NCBI GenBank assembly: GCA_016081115.2
Contig: CM071936.1
Span: 86,729,943 to 86,793,942, forward strand
DNA from: Rehmannia glutinosa
Lineage: Eukaryota > Streptophyta > Magnoliopsida > Lamiales > Orobanchaceae
Length of the DNA stretch: 64,000 bases
Reading direction: 5' to 3'
In this document: piece by piece, positions 24,673-37,035 of the stretch
Layout of the letters: each line of letters starts with the position of its first letter
Position numbering within the stretch: the stretch's first letter is position 1
The notes under the pieces: generated by a model
Database searches by the model: none
What the model was told of the DNA's origin: nothing
What the model saw: the letters and a program-made list of their open reading frames with translations, nothing else
Made by a program: the position numbers and the translations under genes

Positions 24673-26830
24673 ATGGAAGCAAATTTGACACGCATCCCTA
24701 TGTTCACAATTGAAGAATTTGATTATTGGAAAATTCGTATGCGAGGCTCATCTATCAAAGATTACATGATGAGATGTGGATAGTGATAGAGGATGGGCCA
24801 CCGCAAATCTTAAAAGTGAACACACAGTAAGAAGAGCTGCACTGAAGGTGAAGAGGATGTTGCCCCTAGAAGCGCCTATGGTTGAAAAACCAAGAACCTG
24901 AATGGACAAATGATGACAAAAAGATACAACCTGGACAATGTAGCCAAGGACATCCTTTACAAACCTTGACAAAGCCATGTTCAATAAAGTCAAATCATGC
25001 AAAACGGCTAAAGAAATGCAGGATAAACTAACATTGATTTGTGAATGCTCGGAGCAAATCAAGGAAAATAAATTATCGGTGGTCATTACAAAAATTTGAG
25101 AATTTTAAAATGATCGAAGGAGAAAACCTGGATCAACTGGATGCTCGGTTCATAAAATCACCAACGAGCTATCACTTGGAAAAGAATATACACGAAGGAA
25201 ATGTGTATGAAGATCCTAAAAAGTCTCCCAATTGAATGGAAATGAAGGTCATGGCACTAAGACATTCCATGGACCTATCGAAGACCTCCAACCATGAACT
25301 ATTCTCGGATCTCAAAGCCTACGAATTTGGTGAGAAGAAAAAGATCGAGGAAGAGACATTGTACCCAAAACAATTTGCTCTAATTGTTAAGGATGGAAAG
25401 AGAGTTGAGGTCAAAGAAGTCATTGATCCGGAAGAAATAGCCTGATGGTTAAAAGGTTCAACAAGTTCTTCAATAAGAACTACAAGAAAGGCATGGGCGA
25501 ATCTTCCGAAGACACTCGGCTCCCTCCAAATCAAGGAAGATAGGCCAACCAAGAGAACAGAGATCATCAAAAAGTTGAATATCAAAGGGTGACAATCCAA
25601 GAATGGAAAGAGTTGATCAAAAGGTTGAATATCTATCTTTGGGCTCAGACAACCAGGTCACTATGCCATTGATTGCCCATATCCTGTAGTTAACAAATAC
25701 GAGGAATGAAGAAGAAAGAAAGGTCTTGAGAGAAAGAAGACAAGAAAAGAAAAAGGCAATGTTGGTGCGAGAAAATCTTTGAGTCAAAAGACACGGTGAT
25801 CGAGAGCGATGAAGGCGACTACTCAAGTGACTCGAAGAAGAAGCCCGATCCGTTTAATGATGGCCAAGGAACAAGATCAACTCGACCAAGAAGATGAGGT
25901 ACACTCCAACTCATCAAACTCAGTTCTAGTGATAGTGATCGTGACACACACACTTCATCACCCACTGATCTTTATGATTCATTAGGCAAAATGATGAAAG
26001 ATTTTGAACACATTAAATCCTCACACACACTATTAAATGAGGAAAACAGCCTACTCAAGAGCCAAAACTCAAAGCTGACTAAGGAGTTTGAGTACTCTAA
26101 GTCAAATAGGCGATGAGAATAAAAGTTTAAAGGTGAAAATGCTAAGTTAATAGCAGAAATAGTTGCCATAGAAAAGAGGAGAATGACCTCAAAAATGTTA
26201 TTGCCTCATTCACTAAGGCATCTAAATCATTGGATGATCTTATTATGAGTCAAAGAGAATGTGGAGACAAGACAGGCTTAGGATTTAATTCCTCTGTGCT
26301 ATGTCAAACTCCAAAAGTAATTTTGGAAAAAGGATCTTCAAGCAATGAAGAGTCTAAAAAATCCAAAACTCTAAATGTTGCACACACATTCACTCCAAAG
26401 CACAATTACAAGCAAACTGGCCTTGGTTATAAAGAAAAGGAAAACGACCGAGTTGAGTGCGGCTTGAAAGGACAGTGAGAAGAGGTTCATCGAGTTCCTC
26501 AAAGAAAACTCCAAATAGAAAATACTCGTAAAGAAGAAGCGAGCTACCAAAAACCCTAGAAAATCTATAAAAGAAATACATATGATGGGAATGGTAGAAA
26601 ATATCCAAGCCAAGTTGATTGGAATGATGTGAACTATCAGCATAGACTTATGGAATATAAGCCCAAATGGCAAAGGCCTAGAACTCAGCAAAGGCCATTC
26701 CAAAAGTATAAGAGCTTTCATCAGCACAAATATGCACCTAGGCACTACACTCAGAGACACCACAATTACCCAAAGAAGCGATTGCTAAAAATATACACAG
26801 CATACAGACAAAAGAGACAATTTGTATGAA
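24673..26830 (+). pseudogene. copia gag remnant, copy 1
   Basis: The ATG at 24673 begins MEANLTRIPMFTIEEFDYWK, typical of the N terminus of plant copia gag. Frame breaks follow, for example a stop at 24781. A degenerate CCHC zinc knuckle lies near 25645-25685: the words QPGHYAIDCP are preserved but the first two cysteines are damaged. A charged coiled-coil-like part follows (25970-26170). The stretch to 26830 is rich in Lys, Gln and His and matches the left end of copy 2 from 25924 onward. Confidence 0.75.
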
Positions 26831-26989
26831 CCTAAAATCCCCAAGCAATTTGCCAAATTAATTATGATTATGGCAATCGATAGATGGCAACCCCTTAGAG
26901 TCAAATCATTTGGCTATAAGTTGGTTGGATCATCTTACAATTCTAACCCCTCGGGACCCAGCATAAATATGGGTACCTAAAACTTAATT

Positions 26990-29900
26990 TCCTTGATTGC
27001 GGGTTCAAGGAACAACCGAGTGCGCCAGGAACCTGGTACATGGATAGTGGTATTCCCCGGACATATGACAGAAACAAGAAAAATCTATCAAAATTCAAGG
27101 AAGTTAAAGGAGCAAAAGTCATATTTGGAGAAATGAAGCTCCAGGTGAAATAAGAGGCATTGGATCCATCAAGAGGAACGGATTAGAAATCACGGATGTT
27201 GCATATGTTGAAGGACTCAACTTCAACTTGTTAAGCATCGATCAACTCGTGACAAGGGCTATAATGTTGGATTTAACATGGGTATATGCCAAATCAAGGA
27301 TGTTGAATCTAATGAAGTTGTGTTGCAAGGATGCGAGACAAAAGAACATGTATGTAGTAGATTGGTCAACCGCTACACCCGATGCACAAGACTGTCTATT
27401 AGCAAAAGAGCACAAATTTGAATCAAGTTAGGTACTGGCACAAAAAGTGAGTCACCTGAATTTCAAAACGATTAACAAGCTTGCAAGAAGTAATCTTGTG
27501 GAAGGACTTCAGGACTCGGTATACAAGAAGGAAAGTATATGTGATGCATGTCGAAGGGAAAACAAATCAAATCTTCATTCAAAGAGAAAAGACATGCCCA
27601 TCTTCAACAAGAATATTGCATCTGCTACATATGGATCTATTTGGCCCAAATGAACCAACTAGCATAAGTGGAAAGAAATACACCTTGGTGGTAGTAGATG
27701 ACTACTCAAGATATACATGGACAATATTCATGTGTAATAAGAAAGAAACTCTCTGAGAAACTACCACAAAATGAAGAAAATTCAAAATGAGAAGAGCCAA
27801 ACCATTATCAAAATAAGATCGCAGACAGGAACCGAGTTTGTCAATGGAATAATAACTCGATATTGTATTGAAAATGGTATTGGTCATGAACTATCTGCGA
27901 AAAGACTCCACAATGAGAATGGAGTTGCGGAAAGAAGGAACATAACTCTCAAAAAGCGAGCAAGGACCATGTTAGGTCAAGACGGGGTTATCAAAAAGAT
28001 TTTGGTCAAGCAATCAACACACTTGCTACACTCAAAACAGATGTATGATAAACAGACGGTGACAAAGACTCCCTATGAGATTTGGACAGGGAAGAAAACC
28101 AAATGTTGCATATTTTAGAATATTTGGATGTAAATGCTTCATCCACAACAATTGCAAAGACAATCTAAAGGCTTTGATGCTAAAGCGGATGAAGGTATCT
28201 TCTTGGGATACTCAATTGAAAGCAAAGCCTACTGAGTACTCAACAAAGGACTATGGTTGCGAGAAGAATCCATTCATGTGGTATTCGATGAGCCAAATGT
28301 AAATGAGAAGACATTGAAGAGTCACCGGTGATAAAATTTGAATCATCCAAACCATACTCTGAAAAAATCCCTATCTTTGGAAGCCGAACTAATTGGAACT
28401 AAACTCGTATGAAGATGAGATAGGCTGAGTCTCATAAAATCTTTGGAAAATTTGCGGTAAGTGAGTTACGAGAGAGCTGATCAAAACAACAACACATGCT
28501 AGACAATCGAACCCAACCAACTTACTCCAACTTTGATGTAAGATGGCCGAGAGACCATCCACGAGAACTTGTCATTGGAGATATAAGAGAAGGTGTCAAA
28601 ACAAGATCGAACTCAACAAGAAGCTATGTTCACATGCTTTATCTCACAAATAGAGCCCAAAGATGTGTTACAAGCATTGGATGACACACATTGGATTCAA
28701 GCTATGCAAGAAGAGTCAATCGAGTTTGAAAGAAATAAAGTATGGGAATTAGTTCAAAGACCCACACATCAAAACGTTATTGGTACTAAATGGGTGTTCG
28801 AAACAAGATGAACGAGGAAGGTTACATGTGGTAAGAAACAAAGCAAGACTAGTAGCCAAAGGATATTGCCAAGAAGAAGGAATAGATTTTGATGAAACAT
28901 TTGCTCCTGTAGCAAGATTGGCAAATAAGGATGTTTCTTGCCTATGCGACTCACAAGAATTTCATTGTATATCAAATGGATGTAAAAGTGCATTCCTAAA
29001 TGGTTTATTGGAAGAAGAAGTGTATGTTGAACAACCTCCAGGATTTGAGCGGAGAAGACTCTTGGAGATAAGGTATACAAACTCAAGAAAGCCTTGTATG
29101 GATTGAAACAGGGCACCCGAGCATGGTATGATACCTTGTCACAATTCCTAATCGAGAATGGATTCACAAAAGGAAAAGTAGATAGAACACTTTTGAATCC
29201 AAGACAAAAAGAGTATCTTGCTTGTTCAAATATATGTGGATGACATCATTTTTGGATCCACAAACAAAGAAGCTATGTAAAAATTTTCAAACCTCATGCA
29301 AAGTAAATTTGAAATGAGCATGATGGGAGAGCGACATTCTTCCTTGGACTCCAAGTGAAACAAGCCAAGGATGGAACGTTCATAAGTCAAACAAAATACA
29401 CCGAGATTTAATGAAGAAATTTGGTATGGAGGAGAAGTCTTCCGTGAAAATACCAATGAATACATCGACCAAAATGGACATGGATCACGGATGGCAAGCC
29501 TGTAGATCAAACAAGATATAGAGCACTTATTGGATCATTGCTCTATCTCACAAGCGAGGCGGACATCACCTTTCTTTGTAGGTGTATGTGCAAGATTTCA
29601 ATCTGCTCCAAAAGAGAGCCATATGACAAAGACTAAGAGAATATTGAGATACTTGAAAGGAAGCGAAGTTGGCTTATGGTATCCAAAGGAAGGTGGATTC
29701 AAGCTAATTGGCTATTCGACTCGACTATCTGGATGCGAGTTGAGCAGGAAAAGTACCTCGGGCACATGTCAAATGCTTGGAAACAGGATGATTTCTGGTT
29801 TAGCAAGAAGCAAAATTCAATAGCCACCTCCTCTCGGTGACGAGAATACATAGTTGCGGGCAAATTGTTTGTGCTCAAGTCCTATGGATGAGGACAAAGA

Positions 29901-30167
29901 ATGAGACTATGAAGTTGAGAAAAGGAAATTCCAATAATGTGTGATAACACAAGTGCAATTGCAATTACTCAAAATCATGTTTGCACTCAAGAACAAAACA
30001 TATCGATGTCGAGATATCACTTCATAAGAGATCATGTTGAAAAGAAGGACATCATCTTGGAATATATCTCAACCGATAAACAATTGGGCGACATCTTCAC
30101 AAAACCATTATGTGAATCAAGATTTGAAGAACTAAAGCATGAGTTAGGGTTAATTGAGTTGAGCTGA
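26990..30167 (+). pseudogene. copia pol remnant, copy 1 (protease, integrase, RT, RNase H)
   Basis: Domains lie in copia order: protease with the DSG triad in TWYMDSG at about 27034-27051; the GAG-pre-integrase part (KVSHLNFKTINKLARS at 27447-27500); and the integrase core (HMDLFGPNEPTSISGKKYTL near 27640-27690, then DYSRYTW). RT follows with HWIQAMQEE near 28690, YCQEEGIDFDETFAPVARL near 28865-28920 and the YVDD catalytic motif at 29233-29244. RNase H ends in MCDNTSAIAITQN and GDIFTKPL, with the stop after 30164. Numerous single-base indels and stops split it into short frames. The same frames can be matched piece by piece to copy 2. Confidence 0.85.
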
Positions 30168-30403
30168 CACTCGAAGAATCAAAGAAAAGAAATGGAACAC
30201 AAAAAGGAAAAAGAGATCAACTCTAAAATCGGTGAATGAATCACCCCGTGCTCGGAAAACATCTACTACCAAATTCGGTGGCAATTTGAGTCACAAAAGA
30301 GAATGAGAAGAAGAGTTAAACAACCTGAGGGTAAAAGTTGAATCATTTATGAGAAAAGTGACAAAAACGCAATCGTTTTACTAAGCGGGAATGTTTTTAA
30401 GAA

Positions 30404-30473
30404 TGACGTCGAAGATAATTATGACGTGTACAGGCAAAAAGTCGCACACCAAGCTTATGATTGGATATAAATG
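30404..30473 (+). promoter_or_regulatory. Putative internal promoter before the extra ORF, copy 1
   Basis: TGACGTC at 30404-30410 and TGACGTG at 30422-30428 are followed by TATAAATG at 30466-30473. The start codon of the extra ORF is at 30726, after a CT-rich leader. The same arrangement is kept in copy 2 at 49941-50009. TGACG is the core of bZIP/TGA-factor sites. Promoter function is inferred. Confidence 0.45.
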
Positions 30474-30725
30474 TCTTTGCCGCATTAAATACGAGACATT
30501 AAATGCTAAATCGGCGTGCAAAATCTAAGCCGTTGATTTCGATCACATTTCAAAACCACCCGCACGTCCTTTCATAAACCATACTTAAACTATTTTTGTC
30601 CGTTTCTCTCACACACTCACAAAACTGTTCATTTCTCTCTCGGAACCAAAGGCAAAAACTCTCTCAAAACCCTATCTATCTTCAAATCAATCTCTAAGTT
30701 TACTTTTTCGGTGAAATCCTGAAAA

Positions 30726-33700
30726 ATGGCACCAACCTATGACTTTGTCAAGTTAGGAAAGCAAATCCACACAGGGTCTCTTTGTGGATTTCGAGGGCAT
30801 GGTCAAACAGGGGTCCGACACCCCTAGTGAAGAAAATTCTTTGAGAAATTGAAAAGTCCTGGTAAAACCATTTCGACATTGGAATATCAATGACCTATGT
30901 GGAGGAGGTCGCATTCTCGTGAATGCTGAGATTCACGATGAAGGGATAAAGTCATCTATTCATGGAAAGAAGCTCACCATCTCTCGCCAAGGATTTGGTG
31001 AACACACGCACTACCAACGGAAGGAGCATCGAAATCAACGGCGATGTAAACCTGGGTGCTTCCTGGAGGGAAATAGCCAAGCCCGACTATCTTGATAAAA
31101 TAGTTTACACAAAAACAAACAAGAGGTCAGTGAAGGAGGATTATCACAAGTTGTTGGACATAGTTGCCAAATGTATTGACATCAAATTTGGCGGCTTTGA
31201 CCAACTATCAAAAGCAAAGTTGATCGTGATGGCGGCGATCATTGAAGAAAGGAAAATAAACTGGCTCGGTTTGTCTACAGCAGACTATGCCAAAATGTAG
31301 GAACAAATCCTTCAAGGAAGGCGGTACATTTGGAGGATCCCTAGGATATGGCCTGTAATTGGGTGGTGATGGAGGTGAAAGGAGTCCCTCTTAGACATGG
31401 AAAGCGTTCCATGTAAACAAGAGGATGTTCGAGATCAAACCTCTCAGCGCACGAAAGAGAGCTACGCCAAGAGAGCGACACGAGTGAGGGGGAATCACTG
31501 ACCAAGAAGATACAGTTTGTTTCCTCTCCACCAAAAAGAAAAAGTGCCCTGCTGCGCTAAGAGAAGAAGAAGACTGCTCCTGCAGCAATGAAAGTCAAAC
31601 TGCTCTCCCTCCCCAATGGTAAAGTCACACCGCCCCTGCCGTGTGTCTCTCCCCGCCCAGCGGCGGTCGAGAAGGACTCTCAACTACCTTCTCCGGTCGT
31701 CAAAAAGAGGAGATCTAACAAGCCAAGATGGCGGCTCCTCGAAGAAAACACCAAAGACACGCCCCCGCCGCCCAAGACTCGAGAAGAAACTCTCTCGAAC
31801 TAGAAATCCCTCTGTACAAACTAGGAGACGAAGAATAATCATCAAGCACTCCGAGCTTGAGAAACCGGGTCGAGCCACTCAGGTGGAGCAGATATCTGGA
31901 GACTAGCTGGAGAAGTAGAGTCTCCAGATACTATAGATGAAACAGTAAAGTCTGCTGAAGGCGATCAGCAGAGGCAAATCAAGAAATAGATGTAGTCCGC
32001 ACACCGAGACACAAGAAGAAGGCGATAGAGATGATAGTGATGTGATGATCCTATCCCCACCTTACCCGGACATCCAAAATCGTCTGCGTGAGTGGAGGAA
32101 GTGGAAATTGAGTCGTTCAAGGAACAGTTCCAACGGCTTGAGTTTATCGAAGAAGAAGAGGAACTGCTGAACTTCCTCGACTAACCTATGTGATCCAAAG
32201 ATCGGATGAAGAAAAATCGCAAAGATATCTTGCAGATCTTCAAGGATAAGGAGAAGGAGAGACGGCAGAGGAAGCCGAGGCAAAAGAGAAGGCCAGCATC
32301 TGCCCTCTCACCGAACCACGAACATACGCATTCTCACTTGATATTCTATCGAAAGTGATGAGGATCTGGACCTGCTTTGCTACCACGAGAAGAGTTGCAA
32401 ATGCAATGTGAGCAATGCATGAATCCGAATTCTTCATGAGAAGAGCATGATGGAGGGACCAGGAGAGTCCTCAAAACACAAATGAAATTGATCCAATGGG
32501 AGTGGTTCACAAATCGCCATGAATCTTGCCACCACTTCTTCACTCGGAAGAAGGAATTAAGAAATGGCTATGAAACTAGGTTAGTGGGGACCCCAGTTGA
32601 GCCAACCCCTAATGAAGGTGTCTTACCACCTGCCCCCAACGGCTGAACACTCGAAAGCAGTGGGAGTTTGGAGACAGTGACCCCATTCCAAGTCACTCAC
32701 CGTGCGTGCGCCCGAGTGGGAAACTCCATCCACTGCGGCAAGGTCGGAGAATGCTGCAGATGACTCCACAACGAATCCAGGAGGCAAAGTTGAGAAAGTA
32801 CAAACACAAACGAAACAGCAAAGTTGACATCAACGAAGCTCGGGGACGATTGAGCTGTCTCGGTGAGGTGCCCCTAATGAAGGCTAATGACGCTTATCGG
32901 TCGAGGCCTGAGAAGGAACAGCCCGGGAGTGAACACTGCTGGCGATGAAAGTGCAATCCATGGGGTTGAGACTCAATGGATGCCACCCACGAAAGACCCT
33001 AAGACAGTGACACCATCGAAAGGGAGGTCCAAGCCTCACCTGAGAGGCTGTAGGAGGTAATGAAGGCCCACGGGAGGTTGAGACTTCCCGGGGTAAAGAA
33101 AGCAAGTAGAGAAACATCCCTCCTGCTATCATTGATCCATCTGGAAAAGGAGATAAGCGCGCTTCATGATTCCCAATAATCCTGATGTAACCTTTACAAG
33201 GATCGGAAAGGCGACGAAGAAGCTCAGTCCCCCCGTGAGCTCCAAAAGACTTCGATTGCGGATGTTTCCCAAAGCCGAGCAAGTCTCGATCTCAAGACTA
33301 CTCGTCAAACTTTCAATTTTGATGATGAGCCACCAATGGAAATCTCATCATCGTCCAATGACGCTTCGATAAGGCCGAGGACCATCCACTCAATTGGAGA
33401 AACCAGTGAGACCAACGAAGGCTGTTGAGATAACGAGGCTCAGCAAGTGGGTCCACTACACAATAGACCCCAGTGAAACAGTCCACTGCGCAGGCTCCCA
33501 AGCTGCAGCGGTTTGACTCAAAAGGAACTTCACGCGCACCTCTCATCATTGAACAAATCCCGGTTGGCGTGATGATTCCTTTGTAGAATCATTTCCTTTC
33601 TCTCTGAGGTACCCGACCTCCTTGAAGAATCGAGAACGAAAGACGCGCACGCTTCCACGAGACCAGCTCCTGTCATTCCATCCGAGTACCATTGTTCTAG

Positions 33701-35163
33701 TGACTATGACTTTGACGCTGCATGGCCATCACCGCAACGGAAGAAACAGCTGAAGTTCGGGAGGTATTCAAAGCATTATTTGCTTTGAAATTGAACGGAT
33801 GGAGAGGCACCAGGCCTCTATGGACATGCGGCCGGACAACAGAGATGCCAACCTTACTGCGACTTGAGAGGCATAACAGTCGGGATCGAGGAATGGTGGC
33901 AACAAAGAAGAAACAATGCGTGTGGAACAAGTTAGATACTTGAGGACATTGTTCAACAAGTCTGCTGGTATGGAGAGCCGAGAATGCTGATGCAAAAACG
34001 AAATTGAGAGAACACATTGAGCACATGCATGAAGCTCACACTGCCGAGATAAAGGCTGCTGCGTGAGCAAAATAAAGTGATCTCCAGCGTCTGGAAGAAA
34101 ATATGGATAGAAAATTCAGCCTTCTCATGGCTGAAATGAAGCTAATTTGTGAGTCCAACGCTGCTCGCTCGAATTTCGTCCGCATACTCCGCAGCAGACT
34201 CGAGACAGAACTCGACTATCGCAGCTCGACTTCCCGCTTGCCAAAGTATGTTTCAGTGTTCCTCTCTCCTTTGATGATGCCAAAAAGGGGAAGAGGAATA
34301 CTTTAAAGCGTTATCTGAAGGCTGAAAAGGAGGAAGCGGTATAAAGGGAAATACAAAACAGGAAGCTTCAAAACAAAAGAAAGGAAAGTACGTTGAGGGG
34401 AAGGATCGAAAGATGTGACCTTGATGATTGCACAAACCCCCAACAAAGTCTTGTCACAGTGACATTATCGCACAAACTCCCATGACTCTGCCACTCCAAC
34501 ACTCTGCTATATCTATGGCTGAAAAGAAAAGACAATTGAAGCGAGGGATGGAGGAAGTGGAAGGAAGAATGGATGCCCGAGTTATGAACATCTTGAAACA
34601 ACATGGAGGCATTCCAAAGAAGCGAGACACTTATGCCATCTCGGATGTCGGGACAGAGCCACGATCAGTTGATGAATTTAAAACGCTCGCATCCGGGCGA
34701 AGGATACTTTGCAAATATGTCTATGGCTCAAGCTTGGGACTTGTCTTGGGAAAAGGGTCTCACGTTATGTGAAGAAGCTGACAGGCAGTGGCAGACTACC
34801 GGCGATCACTCTGCTGGTCACTCCGCTGGTCACTCAATGGAAAGAAGAAGACCCCAGTCAATACACGCCCGAGGTAGAGGAAAAAGTAGTGGTGGAGGAA
34901 GAGGTTTCGACTAGGCCTCGCCCAAAAACATTGAGTACGTAGATCCAGGCAAGAAAGGAGGGATCTACTGGGCCGGTCTTGACCAAGTAGCAAATTTGCA
35001 AGTGGCTAAAAGTAATGCTGAGTATGCGAAAAGAATAGAAGAAGAAAACAAGAGACAAACTCAGCTATGGGAGGAAAGACAAGAAAGATTAAGAAGAGAT
35101 GAAGCTGCCAGGAAGGCATATGAAAAGAAGAAGAAGAAGGCTGACGATGAGAAAAAGAGATGA
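30726..35163 (+). pseudogene. Extra ORF after pol, copy 1 (degenerate)
   Basis: The ATG at 30726 begins MAPTYDFVKLGKQIHTG and parallels the better-preserved copy 2 ORF (50256-54854). Recognisable blocks are the DDYHKL-like VKEDYHKLLDIVAKCIDIKF at about 31120-31190, the acidic Glu/Lys-rich middle, the QFGGIP-like block near 34590-34620 (KQHGGIPKKRD) and the Glu/Lys/Arg-rich tail near 35030-35160 that ends in TGA (35161-35163). Frameshifts and stops are frequent. The reading frame is not functional in this copy. Confidence 0.7.
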
Positions 35164-35488
35164 AGAGCAGAAGATGCTGAACAAGATGAAAGAAGGAGAC
35201 AGCGAAGAAGATGAAGTGTAGGTGTCCACCCCTTCATGTATTTTATTATGTAAATACATATTATGTAAGTCTTCTGTAATAAAGCTATAAATTCTTCATT
35301 TTTTTTGTGTAGACAAATGTTTGCTCTGATACACCTTGTAAACAGTTGTGTAAAAGAACAAGAATGTTATGATCAATAAAAGGATTGATTCTACGCATAC
35401 ATTCTATGTGAATACACTATCTGTATGTATCTTTGCTATTTGCATTTTTGAATGGTTTAAGTTTTGGCATCATCAAAAAGGGGGAAAT
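35164..35488 (+). other. 3' non-coding part and polypurine tract, copy 1
   Basis: Between the extra ORF and LTR-B lies AT-rich sequence with a TTTTGGCATCATC phrase. The polypurine tract AAAAAGGGGGAAA lies at about 35475-35487, directly before LTR-B. It primes plus-strand DNA synthesis in LTR retrotransposons. The 'catcaaaaaggggga' wording is typical of Sireviruses. Confidence 0.75.
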
Positions 35489-37035
35489 TGTTAGGAAATT
35501 TATTGTTTAGATTTTGATGAATGCCATGTAAAACTTAGAATAGGAAGTTGGCACCCCATTTTTTGTTATAAACTGCATTGTAATAAATAAGGCTGGTCAA
35601 GTGAGTTAAATCGACTATGCCCAAACATGCAAGAAGACAACGAGACTAGAAGGAAGACTCATTGCAAGACACAGTGAGTATGGCAAAGAAGAGAAGACGG
35701 GAACTCTATCAAGGAGCGGTGAGATGCGGTGAGTGGAGTATCGAAAGTCAACTCAAGAAAAGCCAAGTCTCAAGTTGAAGTGATGGAAGAGTCATCCAAT
35801 GATTGGAAGTGACTCTAAGTCACCTGGGGAAAGCAAGGAAATGTAGTCAAGTCGAGATAATCAAAAAGATCCGTTGCAAATCAAGAGAATTATCTAAACA
35901 AGTAATATCTCCATGCTACCTTTCTCAAGTGCTCGGTCCCTGGAAGCGTGCAAAAGGAATAAACCAATGGGAAGCACTACACCGTGTCGAACTCAAAAAG
36001 GTGAAGAACAATTCATACGAGGAAATGGCAATTCCAAGGATCGTAACAAGACAAGCCAACGACCACAAGTGACTTTCAAAAATAAGCTATCTCTTCAACG
36101 GGCGATTTTTGAAAGATCACTATAAAAGGGCCGAGGAATGACTCACGAGAGCGGGGACCAGAACCACAAACATTCAAGCAATTATTAGAACTGCAACCTG
36201 AAATATTCTCAAGTTATTAAACGTTAAATCCTCAAGCCTACACTACGAAGAACATCAATCCAACACTCACCTGTGAAGGAAAGATAACTTCAATCAGTTG
36301 AAGATGAAATTATTGATGAATCAAGGGGTCTACATTCCACGAAGGAGTGTAGGAAGGTTCAAGGTCGAACCAAGTCTTTAGCTTTTGGAGGGCTTCGTGA
36401 TCAAATCCAAAGAGCTTGAGCAAGTGGGTCAGTAGCAAAGCAAACCACTGTGAAGAAGGCGAGTCACACGAGAAGCCACCGAGTGATCAAGGCGTCTCTA
36501 GATCGAGTCCCAAAGGATCAAGTCACCGGTTGTGTGATCAAGACTTGTATCCGGGATTACCACTTTGTATCTTGATCAATACCTAGTGGATTCCTCCGGG
36601 AGTTGGAGAAGAGAGGAGTAGAAGAATTACCCCATCTTTGAACCTCTATAAAAATCTTATTGTGTCATTTACATTTCAAAGACTTTAATTCTTGCATCAT
36701 ATTTGTTTAATTCTGTGACATATTTGCTATCCATTAGATAATCTCTAAGTACTAAATCAAGCTCTAAATCTCTACTTAACCAAACTTAAGGGTGTTAAGT
36801 CTTCCAAAAAACAAACCACAGTTGAGTTAATTTAGACTTAACGGTGAGTTATTCCATCAACACTCGATTGAGTGTTTGAGAGACTAACTCTCTTGATTAA
36901 CTAAATTGGTCATCCACCAAGGACACAAATGTAGTATCAACTCGAACTTTTAAAAGGACTAAATCAAAAATTTGGTAAGGTTTATTCAACCCCCCCACCT
37001 TCTAAACCTTACACTTACACCCCTTGGGACCTACA
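35489..37035 (+). repeat. LTR-B, shared by copies 1 and 2
   Basis: It starts TGTTAGGAAATTT and ends GGGACCTACA. TATA box TATAAAAG lies at 36121-36128. It is the 3' LTR of copy 1. The sequence immediately after it (37036) aligns with copy 1 position 25924, not with a primer site, so it also stands as the left border of the truncated copy 2. Confidence 0.88.

Larger units (their letters stand above)
22984..37035 (+). mobile_element. Ty1/copia (Sirevirus-like) retrotransposon copy 1, plus strand, degenerate
   Basis: This copy consists of LTR-A (22984-24547), internal region (24548-35488) and LTR-B (35489-37035). Order: primer site, gag, protease, integrase, reverse transcriptase, RNase H, then a long extra ORF region, then polypurine tract. 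The gag-pol order with integrase before RT places it in Ty1/copia. The large size, the extra region after pol and the 'catcaaaaagggggaaattg' purine tract fit the Sirevirus genus. All coding parts carry many frameshifts and stops. LTR-A and LTR-B look more like each other than like LTR-C. Confidence 0.85.

Noticed and set aside
31588..31906. Arg/Pro-rich small frames in the extra-ORF region of copy 1
   Set aside because: They are shifted readings of the degenerate extra ORF and have no counterpart in the matching frame of copy 2.
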